Below are positions 1-11,000 of a DNA stretch of 64,000 bases, in pieces. The DNA is from Mucilaginibacter tundrae. Lineage in GTDB: Bacteria; Bacteroidota; Bacteroidia; Sphingobacteriales; Sphingobacteriaceae. Under the pieces are notes generated by a model that saw nothing but the letters and a program-made list of their open reading frames with translations, did no database searches and had not been told where the DNA came from. The first letter of the stretch is position 1, and every line of letters starts with the position of its first letter. The stretch is from positions 1 through 64,000 of the forward strand of contig NZ_JACCBZ010000012.1 of the NCBI RefSeq assembly GCF_013408825.1, read 5' to 3'. Both the position numbers and the translations under genes were made by a program.

Positions 1-3000
1 TGATGCCCTCACCGATTAAATAATGCGCCAGCCGGTTGCTGTATGAATCCAGTTCCCCGTAACTTAGAGACCTATCTTCATAACTGACGGCCACATTTGA
101 AGAAAACCTGCCTGCCACATCAGAAAAAGCAGTTATAAGCGTTGATTGTTTCGGATAAGCGACGTTCATTGAATCCGTCAAATTCTGTGAAAAATCACAG
201 GAAAGCCACGGCAATTTTGAGATCTTTTCTGATCTGGAAAACGTCAAAATATTTTGTATCAAGTGGGAATATTGTTCGATTATACCACTGATGGTCTGAA
301 TTTCGTATATATCGGTATTATATTCAAGTATGATCTCTAAACCCTCATTTTTTTGTGTTACATCCCATAATAAATCAAACTTGCTGGTTGTACGTACGGG
401 CGGCTGCAAGGCCCAGAAGCCGGATCCTGTTGTGATGGACTCGGGAATTGTTGAATCTTGAAAAACGAGCATGACATTAAAAAACGGATTCATTGACGCC
501 GATCTTTTTACTTCAAGTGCATCTACGACAAGTTCATAGGGTAAGTCTCCGTATTTTATAGCATTTAAAACGGTTTCCTTGACAAGCCCAAATAAATCAA
601 AGAGTTGAATTTCTTCGTCGAATTCAGTCCTTAGGGCTACAGTATTGGCAAAATACCCGAACAATCCACTCATTTGCTGAAGATTTCGGTTCGCAAGTAC
701 GCTCCCTATACAGACATCTTCAGCACCATTATTGTATTTTGAAATTAAAATTTTAAGAGCAGACAGTACAAATATATATGGCGTCAGTTTTTCCCGCTTA
801 CAGAACGCAGTGATTAATCGATAAACTTCTGGCGCAATAAAAAATGACTCAGCGTTGCCTTTACGGGATGGATACGCGGGGTATCTTTTGTCTATCGGAA
901 AACCAACAGGTTCCGCCCCTTTAAGCTTAGCCTGCCAATATGCTAGACCACTGCGCCATGTCGAACTATTCAGCTGCCCGCGCTGCCATAATGCATAATC
1001 GATATAAGAAATTGAATTACGAGGCAACACTTCTTCGCGGCCTTCCAGTTGACCCACGTATATAGCAGCAAGCTCATTAATTAAGACTGACAATGACCAG
1101 CCGTCAGCCGCAATATGATGCAGTCTCAAATACAGATGAAATTCATCGCGGCTTTTATGATATACTGCTACACGTATGGGTATTTGACGAGACAGGTCAA
1201 ATGAGCTGGAATAAAACTTGGCAGTATCATCGGAATCTTCAAACATTTCCAGGCGAAACTGGGTTTGCACCAAAGATTGAGTTACTCCCCCGTTTTCCAT
1301 ACCGATCACCGACCTTAAAATCTCATGGCGTTCAATTAAAAGATTCAGTGATTTTTCTATAAGCTCTAAATCAATCTGGCCAGTAATGATATAATGAATA
1401 TCGATATGGTAAGGCATGCTGCCTTCAAGATTATCGATGATCCACATTTGCTCCTGTTGAAACGAGAGCGGATAAAACCCATGCCTTGAGATATCGTGTT
1501 CTATGACAGGCATGATGTCCGTCCTGTTGCTTTCGATTAAAGATGACAGGCCACGAATAGTACCTCCTTTAAAAACATCGCTGACATGAATGGTATAATT
1601 GAAATTTCTGCTGAGATAGGAAACCATACGCATCGCAAGTAATGAGCTTCCGCCTAATTCAGTGAAATCTTGTTCAACACTAATTTCTTTTCTTTGGAAA
1701 AGATGTATCCAGCATTCTAAGACGTTGTGTTCGCAAATAGTTTCAGGATCAGTTAAGCTATGTACATCAGCGTAACTGATACTGCTGAGCAATTTTACTT
1801 TATCAAGCTTACCATTAGCAGTAAGTGGAAATCCCTCTACCCGAATGAATTTAGAAGGTATCATGTATTCGGGAAGCCGCTCCTGAAGGTATTTACGTAT
1901 AACAGCATCGTTGACAGCTCTCTTATCGTCGGCTTTGTAAAATCCGATAATTGCAGGATTATTATCCGTCGTTAACAATACACGTGTTTCTAAAATGTGC
2001 TCAATCCCATTAAAAACTTGTTCTATTTCTCCTAGTTCAATTCGGTGCCCGCTTATTTTTACCTGTTCATCAATTCTTCCCCCAAAAATTAATTTACCGT
2101 CGTTATTATATTGCGCAATATCACCCGTCCTGTAAAACCTTTTCCCGTTAATAAAAGGAAACGAGTTACTTTCGAGGTCTGCCATCTGTAAATAGCCAGC
2201 AGCCAGATGAATGCCGGAAATATAAATTTCGCCATAGCCACCATCAAAAGAGACGGGTAGCAATGCTTCGTCTAACAAAGCCACTTCCACACCTGTTACG
2301 GGGCGGCCTATAGTAATCTGTTCTCCGGGAAATATCCTATCGACAGTAGCCCAAATTGTACATTCTGTCGGACCGTATTCATTGTATAATTGACAGTCAG
2401 GCAGACATTCAAAATGTTTCTCTGCCAGGCTGATGTCCCAACCTTCGCCACCCAAAATAACAATATCTGGTTGACTTGCATTTAGAAAAACCTGTTCATC
2501 AAGTAAAAAACGATAATAGGAAGGGACGCAGAGCAATGCATTAATATGATTGTTTTCAAGCAGCAACCTCATTCCACTACTGCTTTTCAAAACAGATTCT
2601 TCAGCGATTATTAGACAGCCGCCTGATAAAAGAGTCCAGCAAATGGCAGCTAGAGACGCATCGAAGGCAAACGATGGAATAAGAAGCACATTTTTTATGG
2701 GCCCGTAGTAGTTCAGCCTAGTTTCGCTTGATGCCAACAAGCTTTCATGGCTTACAACGGTTCCTTTCGGTCTACCCGTTGAACCGGATGTGTAAATTAT
2801 ATAGGAGAGGTCGTGACCTCTTGATTCCCTTTCCGTGTAGTCTGAATATCTATTTATTTCAATTATTGGATTATCGCCTGTCTTGATCGTCCCTAAATCG
2901 GCCCTATCGACTAAAAGGCAACTACCGGGATTATTTTCTATAATAAAATTCAGTCGCTCAATAGGATACGCAGTATCCATCGGAACGTAAATCAGTCCCG

Positions 3001-3232
3001 CCTTAAAAATAGCCATCATCGCTATTATAATTTCCGGAGAGCGTTCCATATAAACAAGTACATGAGTACCAGTAACTAGTGAGCGCGTCTGAAACTCGCT
3101 GGCCAATATTCCTGATCTGTGGTCAAGTTCACCATAGCTTATAGTTTTGTCTCTGAATTTAATGGCTGCTGCTTCAGGAATTAATTGCGCCTGATATTCT
3201 AAATATTTTAAGATGGTATTAACACTATTCAT
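1..3232 (-). CDS. Non-ribosomal peptide synthetase, A-T-C-A... (3' end outside window)
   Basis: The frame is open from the ATG at 3232 to the left edge, about 1077 codons, so the protein continues beyond the window. I translated it by hand. The first adenylation (A) domain covers about residues 1-480, with YTSGSTGRPKG, NEYGPTEC and the A10 core PLTANGKLDK. A carrier (T) domain follows with the phosphopantetheine motif ELGGSSL near residue 525. A condensation (C) domain follows with HHIAADG near residue 705, then the start of a second A domain (SYGELDSYSNRLAHYL) at the edge. The A3 pocket reads D-A-A-L-I-G-E-I-W(-K) by alignment to GrsA numbering, which I cannot assign. It begins with A, while the PKS protein upstream ends with C, so the two probably dock to form one split module. 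Its ATG overlaps the PPTase stop as ATGA, suggesting translational coupling. Confidence 0.93.
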   Translation of the reverse strand, partial: MNSVNTILKYLEYQAQLIPEAAAIKFRDKTISYGELDHRSGILASEFQTRSLVTGTHVLVYMERSPEIIIAMMAIFKAGLIYVPMDTAYPIERLNFIIENNPGSCLLVDRADLGTIKTGDNPIIEINRYSDYTERESRGHDLSYIIYTSGSTGRPKGTVVSHESLLASSETRLNYYGPIKNVLLIPSFAFDASLAAICWTLLSGGCLIIAEESVLKSSSGMRLLLENNHINALLCVPSYYRFLLDEQVFLNASQPDIVILGGEGWDISLAEKHFECLPDCQLYNEYGPTECTIWATVDRIFPGEQITIGRPVTGVEVALLDEALLPVSFDGGYGEIYISGIHLAAGYLQMADLESNSFPFINGKRFYRTGDIAQYNNDGKLIFGGRIDEQVKISGHRIELGEIEQVFNGIEHILETRVLLTTDNNPAIIGFYKADDKRAVNDAVIRKYLQERLPEYMIPSKFIRVEGFPLTANGKLDKVKLLSSISYADVHSLTDPETICEHNVLECWIHLFQRKEISVEQDFTELGGSSLLAMRMVSYLSRNFNYTIHVSDVFKGGTIRGLSSLIESNRTDIMPVIEHDISRHGFYPLSFQQEQMWIIDNLEGSMPYHIDIHYIITGQIDLELIEKSLNLLIERHEILRSVIGMENGGVTQSLVQTQFRLEMFEDSDDTAKFYSSSFDLSRQIPIRVAVYHKSRDEFHLYLRLHHIAADGWSLSVLINELAAIYVGQLEGREEVLPRNSISYIDYALWQRGQLNSSTWRSGLAYWQAKLKGAEPVGFPIDKRYPAYPSRKGNAESFFIAPEVYRLITAFCKREKLTPYIFVLSALKILISKYNNGAEDVCIGSVLANRNLQQMSGLFGYFANTVALRTEFDEEIQLFDLFGLVKETVLNAIKYGDLPYELVVDALEVKRSASMNPFFNVMLVFQDSTIPESITTGSGFWALQPPVRTTSKFDLLWDVTQKNEGLEIILEYNTDIYEIQTISGIIEQYSHLIQNILTFSRSEKISKLPWLSCDFSQNLTDSMNVAYPKQSTLITAFSDVAGRFSSNVAVSYEDRSLSYGELDSYSNRLAHYLIGEGI

Positions 3233-3915
3233 AACCAGATTAGATTTGAGAGTAAAACTGTTGAAGATTTATTAACTTGAAATTTATCCATAAAAGCAAT
3301 TTTGACATCCTCAAAACACCAGTCCAGGTTAGTAACTAAATTCAAGGCAAAGTTTGAGTCGACTTCAAACGGCCGGTAAAACCATTTTTTCGCATCTATC
3401 AATACTTCCTTTACTTTTGAACTTATCTTAATTTCCTTAGGATGTAATCCGAAGCCCCTGCCGTCTGCCTTCATTGCGGCTTCTTTTACGGTCCAGTAGT
3501 CGTAAAAATTATCTAGGTCGTCATTGATAAATGATAATTCTTCACTGGTAAAAACCATATCAAAATCAGAAAGCTGCACCCACTTTTTTTCTTCTAAATC
3601 GAGGCCGACCCGGTTAGTATCACTCAGTGCGATCGCAACCAAATTGCCTGAATGTGAAATATTAAAATCTAATGATGACCCGTTTAAATAAGGCCGTCCC
3701 TGCAACGTTCTGCGGTAATTGTCCATTTCACTCATCGAGAAATTGAGTTGTTGCAATCCAGCGGCCAATAATATTTTGCCCATTAACGTCGCGTTAGCGG
3801 CCTGTCCCCGTTTCAAATGGTTAAATTCTTTACATATACATTCAGGAAATAATGCTTTTGCGTCATCAAAACTGCAAGTTCCAACGTCCAGATAACTAAA
3901 AATTATCGTGATCAT
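3229..3915 (-). CDS. 4'-phosphopantetheinyl transferase, Sfp type
   Basis: This enzyme transfers phosphopantetheine from CoA to the serine of carrier domains, turning apo NRPS/PKS proteins into the active form. The family signatures are visible: GLDLEEKKW near residues 104-112 (Mg-binding Asp and Glu) and WTVKEAAMKADGRG near residues 141-154. The length of 228 aa is normal for Sfp/EntD-type transferases. It lies inside the operon, 3 nt after the GIN-domain gene and overlapping the next NRPS start by 4 nt, so it very probably serves this cluster. A role on the primary acyl carrier protein cannot be excluded. Confidence 0.93.
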   Translation of the reverse strand: MITIIFSYLDVGTCSFDDAKALFPECICKEFNHLKRGQAANATLMGKILLAAGLQQLNFSMSEMDNYRRTLQGRPYLNGSSLDFNISHSGNLVAIALSDTNRVGLDLEEKKWVQLSDFDMVFTSEELSFINDDLDNFYDYWTVKEAAMKADGRGFGLHPKEIKISSKVKEVLIDAKKWFYRPFEVDSNFALNLVTNLDWCFEDVKIAFMDKFQVNKSSTVLLSNLIWL

Positions 3916-3918
3916 ATT

Positions 3919-4635
3919 TTAACAAAAACTATTTTTTATTAAACTCCCACTTCCCGCAGTATTCATTAAAATGTGTTTAGGCGATCCGTTATAATAAATA
4001 TCCCCACTACCGGATATAAAACCTGCTATTTTTTTAACACAATGGAATCGACTGTTTCCGCTACCGCTTACATTTATAAATATCTTTTGGGCCTTTAAAT
4101 TCCTCGCTTCAATTTGGCCTGTTCCTGACGATGTACACCGCATTTTGTCGGTATATCCCCTTAAAACCATTTTTCCGGAACCACTATTTCTGACATCAAG
4201 TAGTTCTGTGCATACTGACAATGTGATCTGACCGGTTCCCGTATTCATTACTGTTAACATTGGATTTGAAAATATCTCGGCTCCGAGTATATCGCTGCCC
4301 GCGCTGTTTAGCAGCTGGTCAAAGTAGTCTGTGGCAATAAAAATCCTTATTTTATTGGAAGGGTTTAAATTGAGTCCATTCGCTGTATAAATTTTTAAAA
4401 CGCCATGTTTTACCCGGCCTTTTACCAGCCGAAGGATATTTTTATCTCCTTCAATAATAATTTGAGATTTTTCTCCTTTCTGCAAATATATTTCAGCGTT
4501 ATCTACAGCTATATCAATCCCGGTAAAAGGAAAATGCAGCCGCTTCTCTCTGACGAACTCTCCGCACCCCTTTATCAGAAATTGCTTCTTGGTAACAAGT
4601 AATGTTAGCCAGCCTTTAAATTCCGTAATGTCCAT
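3919..4635 (-). CDS. GIN-domain (DUF2807) protein within the NRPS operon
   Basis: The 238-aa protein has the repetitive short beta-strand pattern of the GIN / DUF2807 'putative auto-transporter adhesin head' family. There is a ladder of SGS/GTG turns (SAGSDI, NTGTGQ, NSGSGK, SSGTGQ, VSGSGN, ISGSGD, TAGSGS) from about residue 110 to the C terminus, which predicts a right-handed beta-helix-like fold. Most family members I know of are secreted or lipoproteins. Here the N terminus (MDITEFKGWLTLLVTKKQ) is not a convincing signal peptide. It sits between the type II thioesterase (6 nt) and the PPTase (3 nt), so it is co-transcribed with the biosynthetic genes. The function is unknown; a product-binding or envelope role is possible. 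Confidence 0.75.
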   Translation of the reverse strand: MDITEFKGWLTLLVTKKQFLIKGCGEFVREKRLHFPFTGIDIAVDNAEIYLQKGEKSQIIIEGDKNILRLVKGRVKHGVLKIYTANGLNLNPSNKIRIFIATDYFDQLLNSAGSDILGAEIFSNPMLTVMNTGTGQITLSVCTELLDVRNSGSGKMVLRGYTDKMRCTSSGTGQIEARNLKAQKIFINVSGSGNSRFHCVKKIAGFISGSGDIYYNGSPKHILMNTAGSGSLIKNSFC

Positions 4636-4641
4636 GATATG

Positions 4642-5352
4642 CTATTGAATTGATGGTATTAAATTATCGTGGAAGAAAAAAATTTCTTCCAAAATCTGCT
4701 TTTCCTGACCGACTATAAAAAAATGGTCTCCTTCGATTTTTTTTAAGACTACAGTGGAGCTGGAATCAGAATGCCAGCCGCTCACCTCTTCTTCGGTAAT
4801 ATTTTCAGATTTACCGTTAATCACCAGAATGGGTAAATCAATCGGGTATGCCACGTGTTTATAGGTTTCCACCATCTTAAAGTCCGCTCTGAACGGAACC
4901 TCTATCATGCCCCGTAAATCTTCATTTTCGAGTATTTCTACAGGCAGTCCGCCAAAATCGAATATGGCATTCCAAAACGATTCTGAATCAAGCAAATGAA
5001 GTTTACGATTTCTTTTTTCGATCATTGACGGTGCCCGGCACCCTGTAAATGCCAGAAAGACCGGCGGCTTATCATTTTTCGATAAAATAAGCCTCGCAAG
5101 TAAGTACCCAAGCAAACTTCCCATACTATGCCCGTATATTATGTAGTTACCATTTAATTCCAGCTTAACTTGTTCATAAACATTTAAAATAAGCTGTTCC
5201 AATGATTGCAGAGGTGCCTCATCAATCTTGCTGCCGTGGCCCGGTAGCTCAGGCGTTACTGCCTTTACTCCCCGGGGCAGAAATTTCAAGAAACTCCGAT
5301 AGGCGTATTTAGATCCACCGGCATAGGGTAAAAAGATAATTTTTTCAATCAT
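4642..5352 (-). CDS. Type II thioesterase of the NRPS/PKS cluster
   Basis: This is an alpha/beta hydrolase of the GrsT/LgrE class, a stand-alone editing thioesterase that removes misprimed or stalled acyl groups from carrier domains. At 236 aa it has the usual length. FLPYAGGS at the N terminus (oxyanion side), YGHSMGS with the nucleophile Ser76, and GDHFFI with the catalytic His near residue 213 are all present. It lies 1 nt from the ABC exporter gene and 6 nt before the GIN gene, so it is co-transcribed. No integrated TE domain is visible in the window; the releasing domain presumably lies beyond the left edge. Confidence 0.92.
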   Translation of the reverse strand: MIEKIIFLPYAGGSKYAYRSFLKFLPRGVKAVTPELPGHGSKIDEAPLQSLEQLILNVYEQVKLELNGNYIIYGHSMGSLLGYLLARLILSKNDKPPVFLAFTGCRAPSMIEKRNRKLHLLDSESFWNAIFDFGGLPVEILENEDLRGMIEVPFRADFKMVETYKHVAYPIDLPILVINGKSENITEEEVSGWHSDSSSTVVLKKIEGDHFFIVGQEKQILEEIFFFHDNLIPSIQ

Positions 5353-5353
5353 T

Positions 5354-7012
5354 TTATAATGTTAAAAACTCGTTTACACCCTTTAGGTTATCGGCCACGA
5401 TACCACCTTCAGAGAATTTGATATTCCTGTCAGCTGCGCTTAAATATTTATCGTCATGGGTAATGAGAATAATTGTTTTTCCCATTTCCTTAATGGCCTG
5501 CAGAACATCAAGATAAAAGTATGCGCGGAATTCAGGATCCTGTTCGGCGGCCCATTCATCAAGAATCAGTACTTCCTTTGATTCCAGTAGCGCAAAAACA
5601 AGAGCCAAACGCTTTTGCTGCCCTTTTGATAATTTCGCTCCGATCCAGCCCCTTTCCACGTCAATCTCAGCAATACCTTTTAACCGAACAAGCTGTATTA
5701 AATCGGAAAGAAGAACATTATTCTCTGAAATATCAAAGCGATCATAATTTTCTGAGAACATATGATTTCCGGTAAAAATTGCAGATAACTTATTCATAAA
5801 TGAATCATGCATTTCGGCGGTTACCTTGATATCATTATAATAAATATTTCCTGACTGCGGCTGATATAATCCGGTCAGCAGGTTTATAAAGGTGCTCTTT
5901 CCGCTGCCGTTTCCGCCTTCAATAAAGATTATTTCCCCCTTCCTTATTTCTAAGTTAATCGGCCCCAGTTTAAAGACCTTATTACTATTTTCGTCTGAAT
6001 ACTGGTAGGTCACTTGTTCGAAAACTATATTCCTAAAGGGTTCATTAGATAGTTCGCGTTTTGAAATTATCGACTCAATTTCAAATTCATCGACCTCTGC
6101 ATTTAAATCTTCCATTTTTTTGAGACTTGTGTCAACCCTAAAATAGAAAGGAATGCTGCCGAGAAAAAAGTTCATAGCTTCCAGCATATTGAGTACTATC
6201 AGGAGACATACTGTCATAGAAGCTACTGTCAAATGGAAGAAACGGGGGAAGATGAATACGATGGATCCAATTAGCAGATACCAGGTAAATCGGGAAACAA
6301 AACCAAAGACCGTATCTTTTGTATACGTTTTTATACTCACTACCTTTTTCTTCTGCCGGTTTTCTGCAATATAATCCGATAAAATGCTGTCAGACCTGGT
6401 TGCCCGCATCTTAACTTCTTTAAACCCATCCAGAAAATCATTCATATACGCATAGAATTTATCCTGTAAGCCTTGAATTATAGCAAATTCATCCTTGATG
6501 GTGATACCAGACTTTATAAATCCTATTGAAAGCGCAGTAAGAAAAAATGTAAATGTCAGGGCTACAGCTACATTAATAGTAAACATATAGCCAACGCTGC
6601 ACAGCACGATTATAAAAGTGTTAGCAGATGCAACAAAGGTCCTTGGAAATTCGGCGAGTATCCAGGCATCGCCAAGAGCGGCGTATATTCTCTGCTTACC
6701 CATGATCTCGAATTTCTCATAGCTGGCATGTTTGACCTTATCAAGGATCGTATTTTCATAGTTGACCAGCATATCGTTGGTCATCACAATCAAAAGTTTT
6801 TGCGAAATGATGTTACAGGTGGCAGATATAATAATGATCAAGAGATAAAATAGCCAATCATAATCTGGAAAGAAGGGAATTCTCTTACCTGTTATAGCGT
6901 TATTTATAAAAAATAAAATCCCGCTATAGACCAATGAATTACCGAAGCCCAGGAGCACCAACAAAAGATAGAATGCTCTACTTTTGCTTTGAAGCAGTTT
7001 AATTATACGCAT
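5354..7012 (-). CDS. Cyclic-peptide export ABC transporter (SyrD/PvdE-like half transporter)
   Basis: The 552-aa protein fuses a six-helix membrane domain (about residues 10-290) to an ATPase domain. The Walker A motif is GGNGSGKST near residue 364, the signature is LSKGQQKR near 457, and Walker B is VLILDEWAAEQDP near 480-490. The LSKGQ signature with DEWAAEQDP is characteristic of the SyrD/PvdE branch that moves non-ribosomal peptides or their precursors across the inner membrane. It probably works as a homodimer and exports the product of this cluster to the periplasm. It lies 17 nt after the dioxygenase gene and 1 nt before the thioesterase gene. Confidence 0.92.
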   Translation of the reverse strand: MRIIKLLQSKSRAFYLLLVLLGFGNSLVYSGILFFINNAITGKRIPFFPDYDWLFYLLIIIISATCNIISQKLLIVMTNDMLVNYENTILDKVKHASYEKFEIMGKQRIYAALGDAWILAEFPRTFVASANTFIIVLCSVGYMFTINVAVALTFTFFLTALSIGFIKSGITIKDEFAIIQGLQDKFYAYMNDFLDGFKEVKMRATRSDSILSDYIAENRQKKKVVSIKTYTKDTVFGFVSRFTWYLLIGSIVFIFPRFFHLTVASMTVCLLIVLNMLEAMNFFLGSIPFYFRVDTSLKKMEDLNAEVDEFEIESIISKRELSNEPFRNIVFEQVTYQYSDENSNKVFKLGPINLEIRKGEIIFIEGGNGSGKSTFINLLTGLYQPQSGNIYYNDIKVTAEMHDSFMNKLSAIFTGNHMFSENYDRFDISENNVLLSDLIQLVRLKGIAEIDVERGWIGAKLSKGQQKRLALVFALLESKEVLILDEWAAEQDPEFRAYFYLDVLQAIKEMGKTIILITHDDKYLSAADRNIKFSEGGIVADNLKGVNEFLTL

Positions 7013-7029
7013 AACCGAAGTAGTTTGTG

Positions 7030-7989
7030 TTATATAGACATTGAGACAAGTATTTTTCTATCCCCCTTGTAGGGCATTCTTCCATGGGCAACCAGCACGT
7101 TGTCCAAGAGTAGCAAATCTCCTTTTTGCCAAGCGACAGGGTAAGACAGCTCATCAATGGTCCTTCTTACTTCGTCAATTTTTTCATTTTCTATTCTGCT
7201 ACCGTCCCCAAAACTGCCATACATAGGAAGTGATTCTTCATCATTGTCATATAATTCCATCAAGGTTTCGTAGATTTCCGTTTTAAAATGACATGGGTGA
7301 AACTGGTCAACCTGATTGAACCAAACCTTTTCGCCGGTAACGGGATGCGCTAACAAAGATTCTTTCTTATGTATGATTTTTAATCCCTGATCGTCTTTCC
7401 ATTCAAATTCGATATTCCCGTTTTTACAAAAGTTTTCCACTGTTTCGCGGGATTCTGTTTCATAAGTTTGCTGCCATGATGGGCCAGGGCCTCCCCCGTC
7501 GTGTAAGTTCCGTATATAGGTTACTCCTTTTTCCTTAAACTCGCTTAGCAATTCGGGTCTCATTTTCTTTAGTATTTCTCGCCCGTCAACAATGACTGTT
7601 TCACCGCCGTGCGGTGCCGGAGTGACACAAAAAAAGAATATATGGGCCGGCCACTTATTTGAAAATGAAAGTTCATTATGCAGTGTAATGTAAAAATCGG
7701 CGTCATACTCTGTAGAAGTATAAATGTTTTTTGTCAATTTAGTCCGGGGAGAAAAGCCATCGATATAGTTTACGAACTTTTGGCTTATTGAAGACATTAC
7801 AAATTCAAAATCTCCAAGATTATTTAAATCCAGTCCCCTGAATAGAATTGCTCCACTTTCAAGAAGTGCCGAATCCATCTGGGGCTTATTCTCTTGATAC
7901 CATTTTATAAAGTTTTCCTTAGGCTCATTTGAAAATTCTACTATTAGAGGAAACCCATCATGGATAACCGGTGCTTTTAATTGTTCCAT
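7030..7989 (-). CDS. Fe(II)/2-oxoglutarate dioxygenase (TauD/SyrP/AsnO-like hydroxylase)
   Basis: The frame is open from 8052, but I place the start at the ATG at 7989 (MEQLKAPVIHDGFPLI...). The upstream 21 codons overlap the PKS gene and look like run-on. The resulting protein is 319 aa. The iron ligands appear as HNE (about residues 104-106) and a distal His in LVAHGRMPYKGDRK, whose Arg would bind 2-oxoglutarate. PHGGETVIVDGREIL is typical of TauD-like enzymes in NRPS clusters. AsnO, VioC and clavaminate synthase use HxE rather than HxD, so beta-hydroxylation of an amino acid, plausibly the Asn selected by the C-A-T protein, is my best inference. Whether it acts on the free or carrier-bound residue is not visible. 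Confidence 0.88.
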   Translation of the reverse strand: MEQLKAPVIHDGFPLIVEFSNEPKENFIKWYQENKPQMDSALLESGAILFRGLDLNNLGDFEFVMSSISQKFVNYIDGFSPRTKLTKNIYTSTEYDADFYITLHNELSFSNKWPAHIFFFCVTPAPHGGETVIVDGREILKKMRPELLSEFKEKGVTYIRNLHDGGGPGPSWQQTYETESRETVENFCKNGNIEFEWKDDQGLKIIHKKESLLAHPVTGEKVWFNQVDQFHPCHFKTEIYETLMELYDNDEESLPMYGSFGDGSRIENEKIDEVRRTIDELSYPVAWQKGDLLLLDNVLVAHGRMPYKGDRKILVSMSI

Positions 7990-8005
7990 AAATTTATATT
8001 GAAGA

Positions 8006-11000
8006 TTAATTGTTAATGTTAGTGAAAGCAGGGTCCAGCAGATATATCGCACTAATTTCTGCAGCTGGGTTACCTGGAACTTGTCTTATTAAAGTAACAA
8101 GATCTGTTTCCAGCCGGAGTATCTGTTGGTCATCAAACATTTGCCTGCTGTAGTTTATATAAATGCTTAGGATGTCCTTATCTAGCTCCAGGCAATTAAA
8201 ATGCAGGCTCCAGTCTGTATCATGGTCATAATTTGCTGTTTCTTCCGGTACCTCAAAAAGATCCGCCGCACCTTTTAGATGATCTTCCACTCTGAGATAG
8301 TTATGTAGGTTTACCTGTATATCCAACCATCGCTCCCGCCAGGATGCACCATCATTCATCTTTTGTTCGACAACCTTTGAAAATGGGTAGGTTTGATGCT
8401 TAAATGCCTCCAAAGTTGTTTGTCTGACTTGTTTCAGCAACTCAATAAACGTCATATCGCCACTGACAGAATCCCGTATCGCAAGTGTGTTTAAATAATT
8501 CCCTATCTGATTTTCCAGTTCCGGATGGATTCTTCCTGATGTTACAGTACCTATAACGATATCGTTCCAGTGAAAGGTCTGATGTATAACAGCCTTAATT
8601 AGGCTTATTAACACCATAAAAACCGTAACATCCTGTTGTTTTGCCAAAGTTTTCAGCGCTAGTGTTTCGCTGTGGCTCAAAGTAATCTTACGAGTTCCAG
8701 CCTTCCATTGCGAACCTTCACCGGAATAAATTTCTTTGGGTAGAAGCATGGGCCATTCGCCAGTTAATTTCTGACGCCAATATGATGCGTCCTCCGGTCC
8801 TGTTTCTAATAGTTTCTGCGCCAGCCAGGCTACGTAATCTTTATACTGGAAATTCAACGGCGGAAGAATTGGTTCCTGGCCATTTAAATATGATTTAAAC
8901 ACCAGTATAAATTCCTGCAAAAGAACGCCGTGAGACCACCCATCCGCCACCAGATGATGCATAGTAAGCACAAACAAATGGTTGTCGGCCCTGTAAGTAA
9001 CGAGAGAAGCCCTAACCAGTGGATCCTGTTCTATATTAAACAAGAGGTCGTGCTCGTGTTGCGCATACGAATCCCAACTGAGTTCCTCGCTGCCATTTTC
9101 ATGTCTTATTTTAAAATCAAAATCGTTGGCAGGGATAATAAATTGTCTGATTTCGCCATCTGTCAAACGAAAAGAAGTCCGCATGGATTCGTGACGTCGC
9201 AACAGATAATCCATAGTTTGCTTTAGGACGTCAATTTGAAAGTCGCATTTAATAAAAAATGGAAAAACAAGGTTATAGATACGGGAATTCTCTTGCAGCT
9301 GTGTATTAAGCCAAAATGTCCGTTGAATATCTGAAATAGCGTAGTCAGTCTGTTTCGCTAATGGTGTGATAAACGAATAAGTTTTAGGTGAATGATCATT
9401 GTCCTGCAAACCATCTAATTTCAGCTGAACAAGATCGCTCAGAGATCTTAACGTGCCGTAGTCGAAAAATTCGTCCATATCTACATTAACTCCCAGTTTC
9501 TTATTTATCCTGTTCAATACCTGGGTTCCGTTCAATGAGTGCCCTCCGATATCAAAAAAATCGTCACTTGGATCTATAGAATCTGCCTTCAAAACCTCTT
9601 GCCATATTGAGCTAATAGTTGATTCAACAGAATCGTCAATCTGCGGCTCCCTTATATTTTCATTTGCTTTACTGATATCATTTTTAGGACCATTTGATTT
9701 ATAGTCATCCATCGAAATCCGGAAAAATGGATTTATACGGTAAGCTGCAAAGTCAGCCGGCGCTGATATAATTATATTAGCTCTTCCTGAAAGTAAAGAA
9801 GCTTCCATTAGTTTAATTCCTTCTAAAGGATTAATGCCGCTTGTGTTTTGTGTATCATCGGGGAAAACATCCCACCCCGGCCAATTGAGACTAACGTACC
9901 TGGTACCTCCCTGCATTTGAATTTTAAATGCAAGGTGATCTTCAAAAGCATTGGCGGCGGCATAATCAAAGCTGAATTTTTTAGGGATAACCGCGTTCAG
10001 TGAGGAAAATATTACAAAAGTATCCGGTTTTAGTTTTGAAGATTCCTTCTTTAACAACAACGTGCCTGTTAGTTTAGGACTGACTGTTCTTATAAACTGA
10101 TCTTTATTTTTTTTACTGATCGGAGTAAAATCGTCTGCGACTCCAGCAAGGTGGTAAATGCGGTGAACTTTTTTGTATTTGCTTCTTAAATCGCAAAATA
10201 ACTGTTCCATTGCCAAAGAGTCGGCTAAGTTAATAGTTTGATAGTCAACCTTTACGCCGGCCTTCTCAATATAATCTATGGTTGAAAGTTTCTCTTTATC
10301 CTCTTTATAATCACTCTGACCTATTATTATGATCGTTTCAGCGGTTTCTGACAATTTTTTACATAAATGTCGTCCGATTTTGCCAAGGCCACCGGTAACC
10401 AGATAAATACGTTTTTCAAAGTCACTGCTTGCCTCGTTTTTCAAGACACCATTTAATGGCGATATTGACAATATGTTGCGTATTCCGGCCTCATATCTTG
10501 CGACCCGGATTTGATGATCGGTCGATATTTCCTTACAGAATTGGACTGCATGCGCTTGTGCATCAGCGGTCTCCTCAAAATCGACAAGATGCATATCGAG
10601 TGAAGGGTGGTCTGAGAGTATACCTTTCCAGAATCCATCCCTAGCCGCTCCGCTATGCAATTGTTTGGCTAATGAGTCATGGAGTCCAAGCGTGGCAATA
10701 TAGATTCCGAAGTTTTTATGGGAAAGTTCTTCGTGAAAAACTTTTGCAATAAAAAAAACAGAAATTAGTTCTTCTGTCAGATTTTTATTGTCATCGGCAG
10801 CTAAGACATTTGTTGACACATACCCTGAGTCATCAATAATACCCGAAATATCTTCATATTTGTGTTTAATATTTCTGTAAAGCTCACTATAATGATCTGC
10901 GTTAGTTGAATCGATTTCGTACCAGGTTTCACTCACTTTCCTAAAAATGAGGGCCGATTTCACAGTAATTATGATATTTTCAACTCCCAGTATATCTTTC

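Noticed and set aside
7990..8052. Extended N terminus of the dioxygenase
   Set aside because: These 21 codons overlap the end of the PKS gene and do not resemble the family. The ATG at 7989 fits better.
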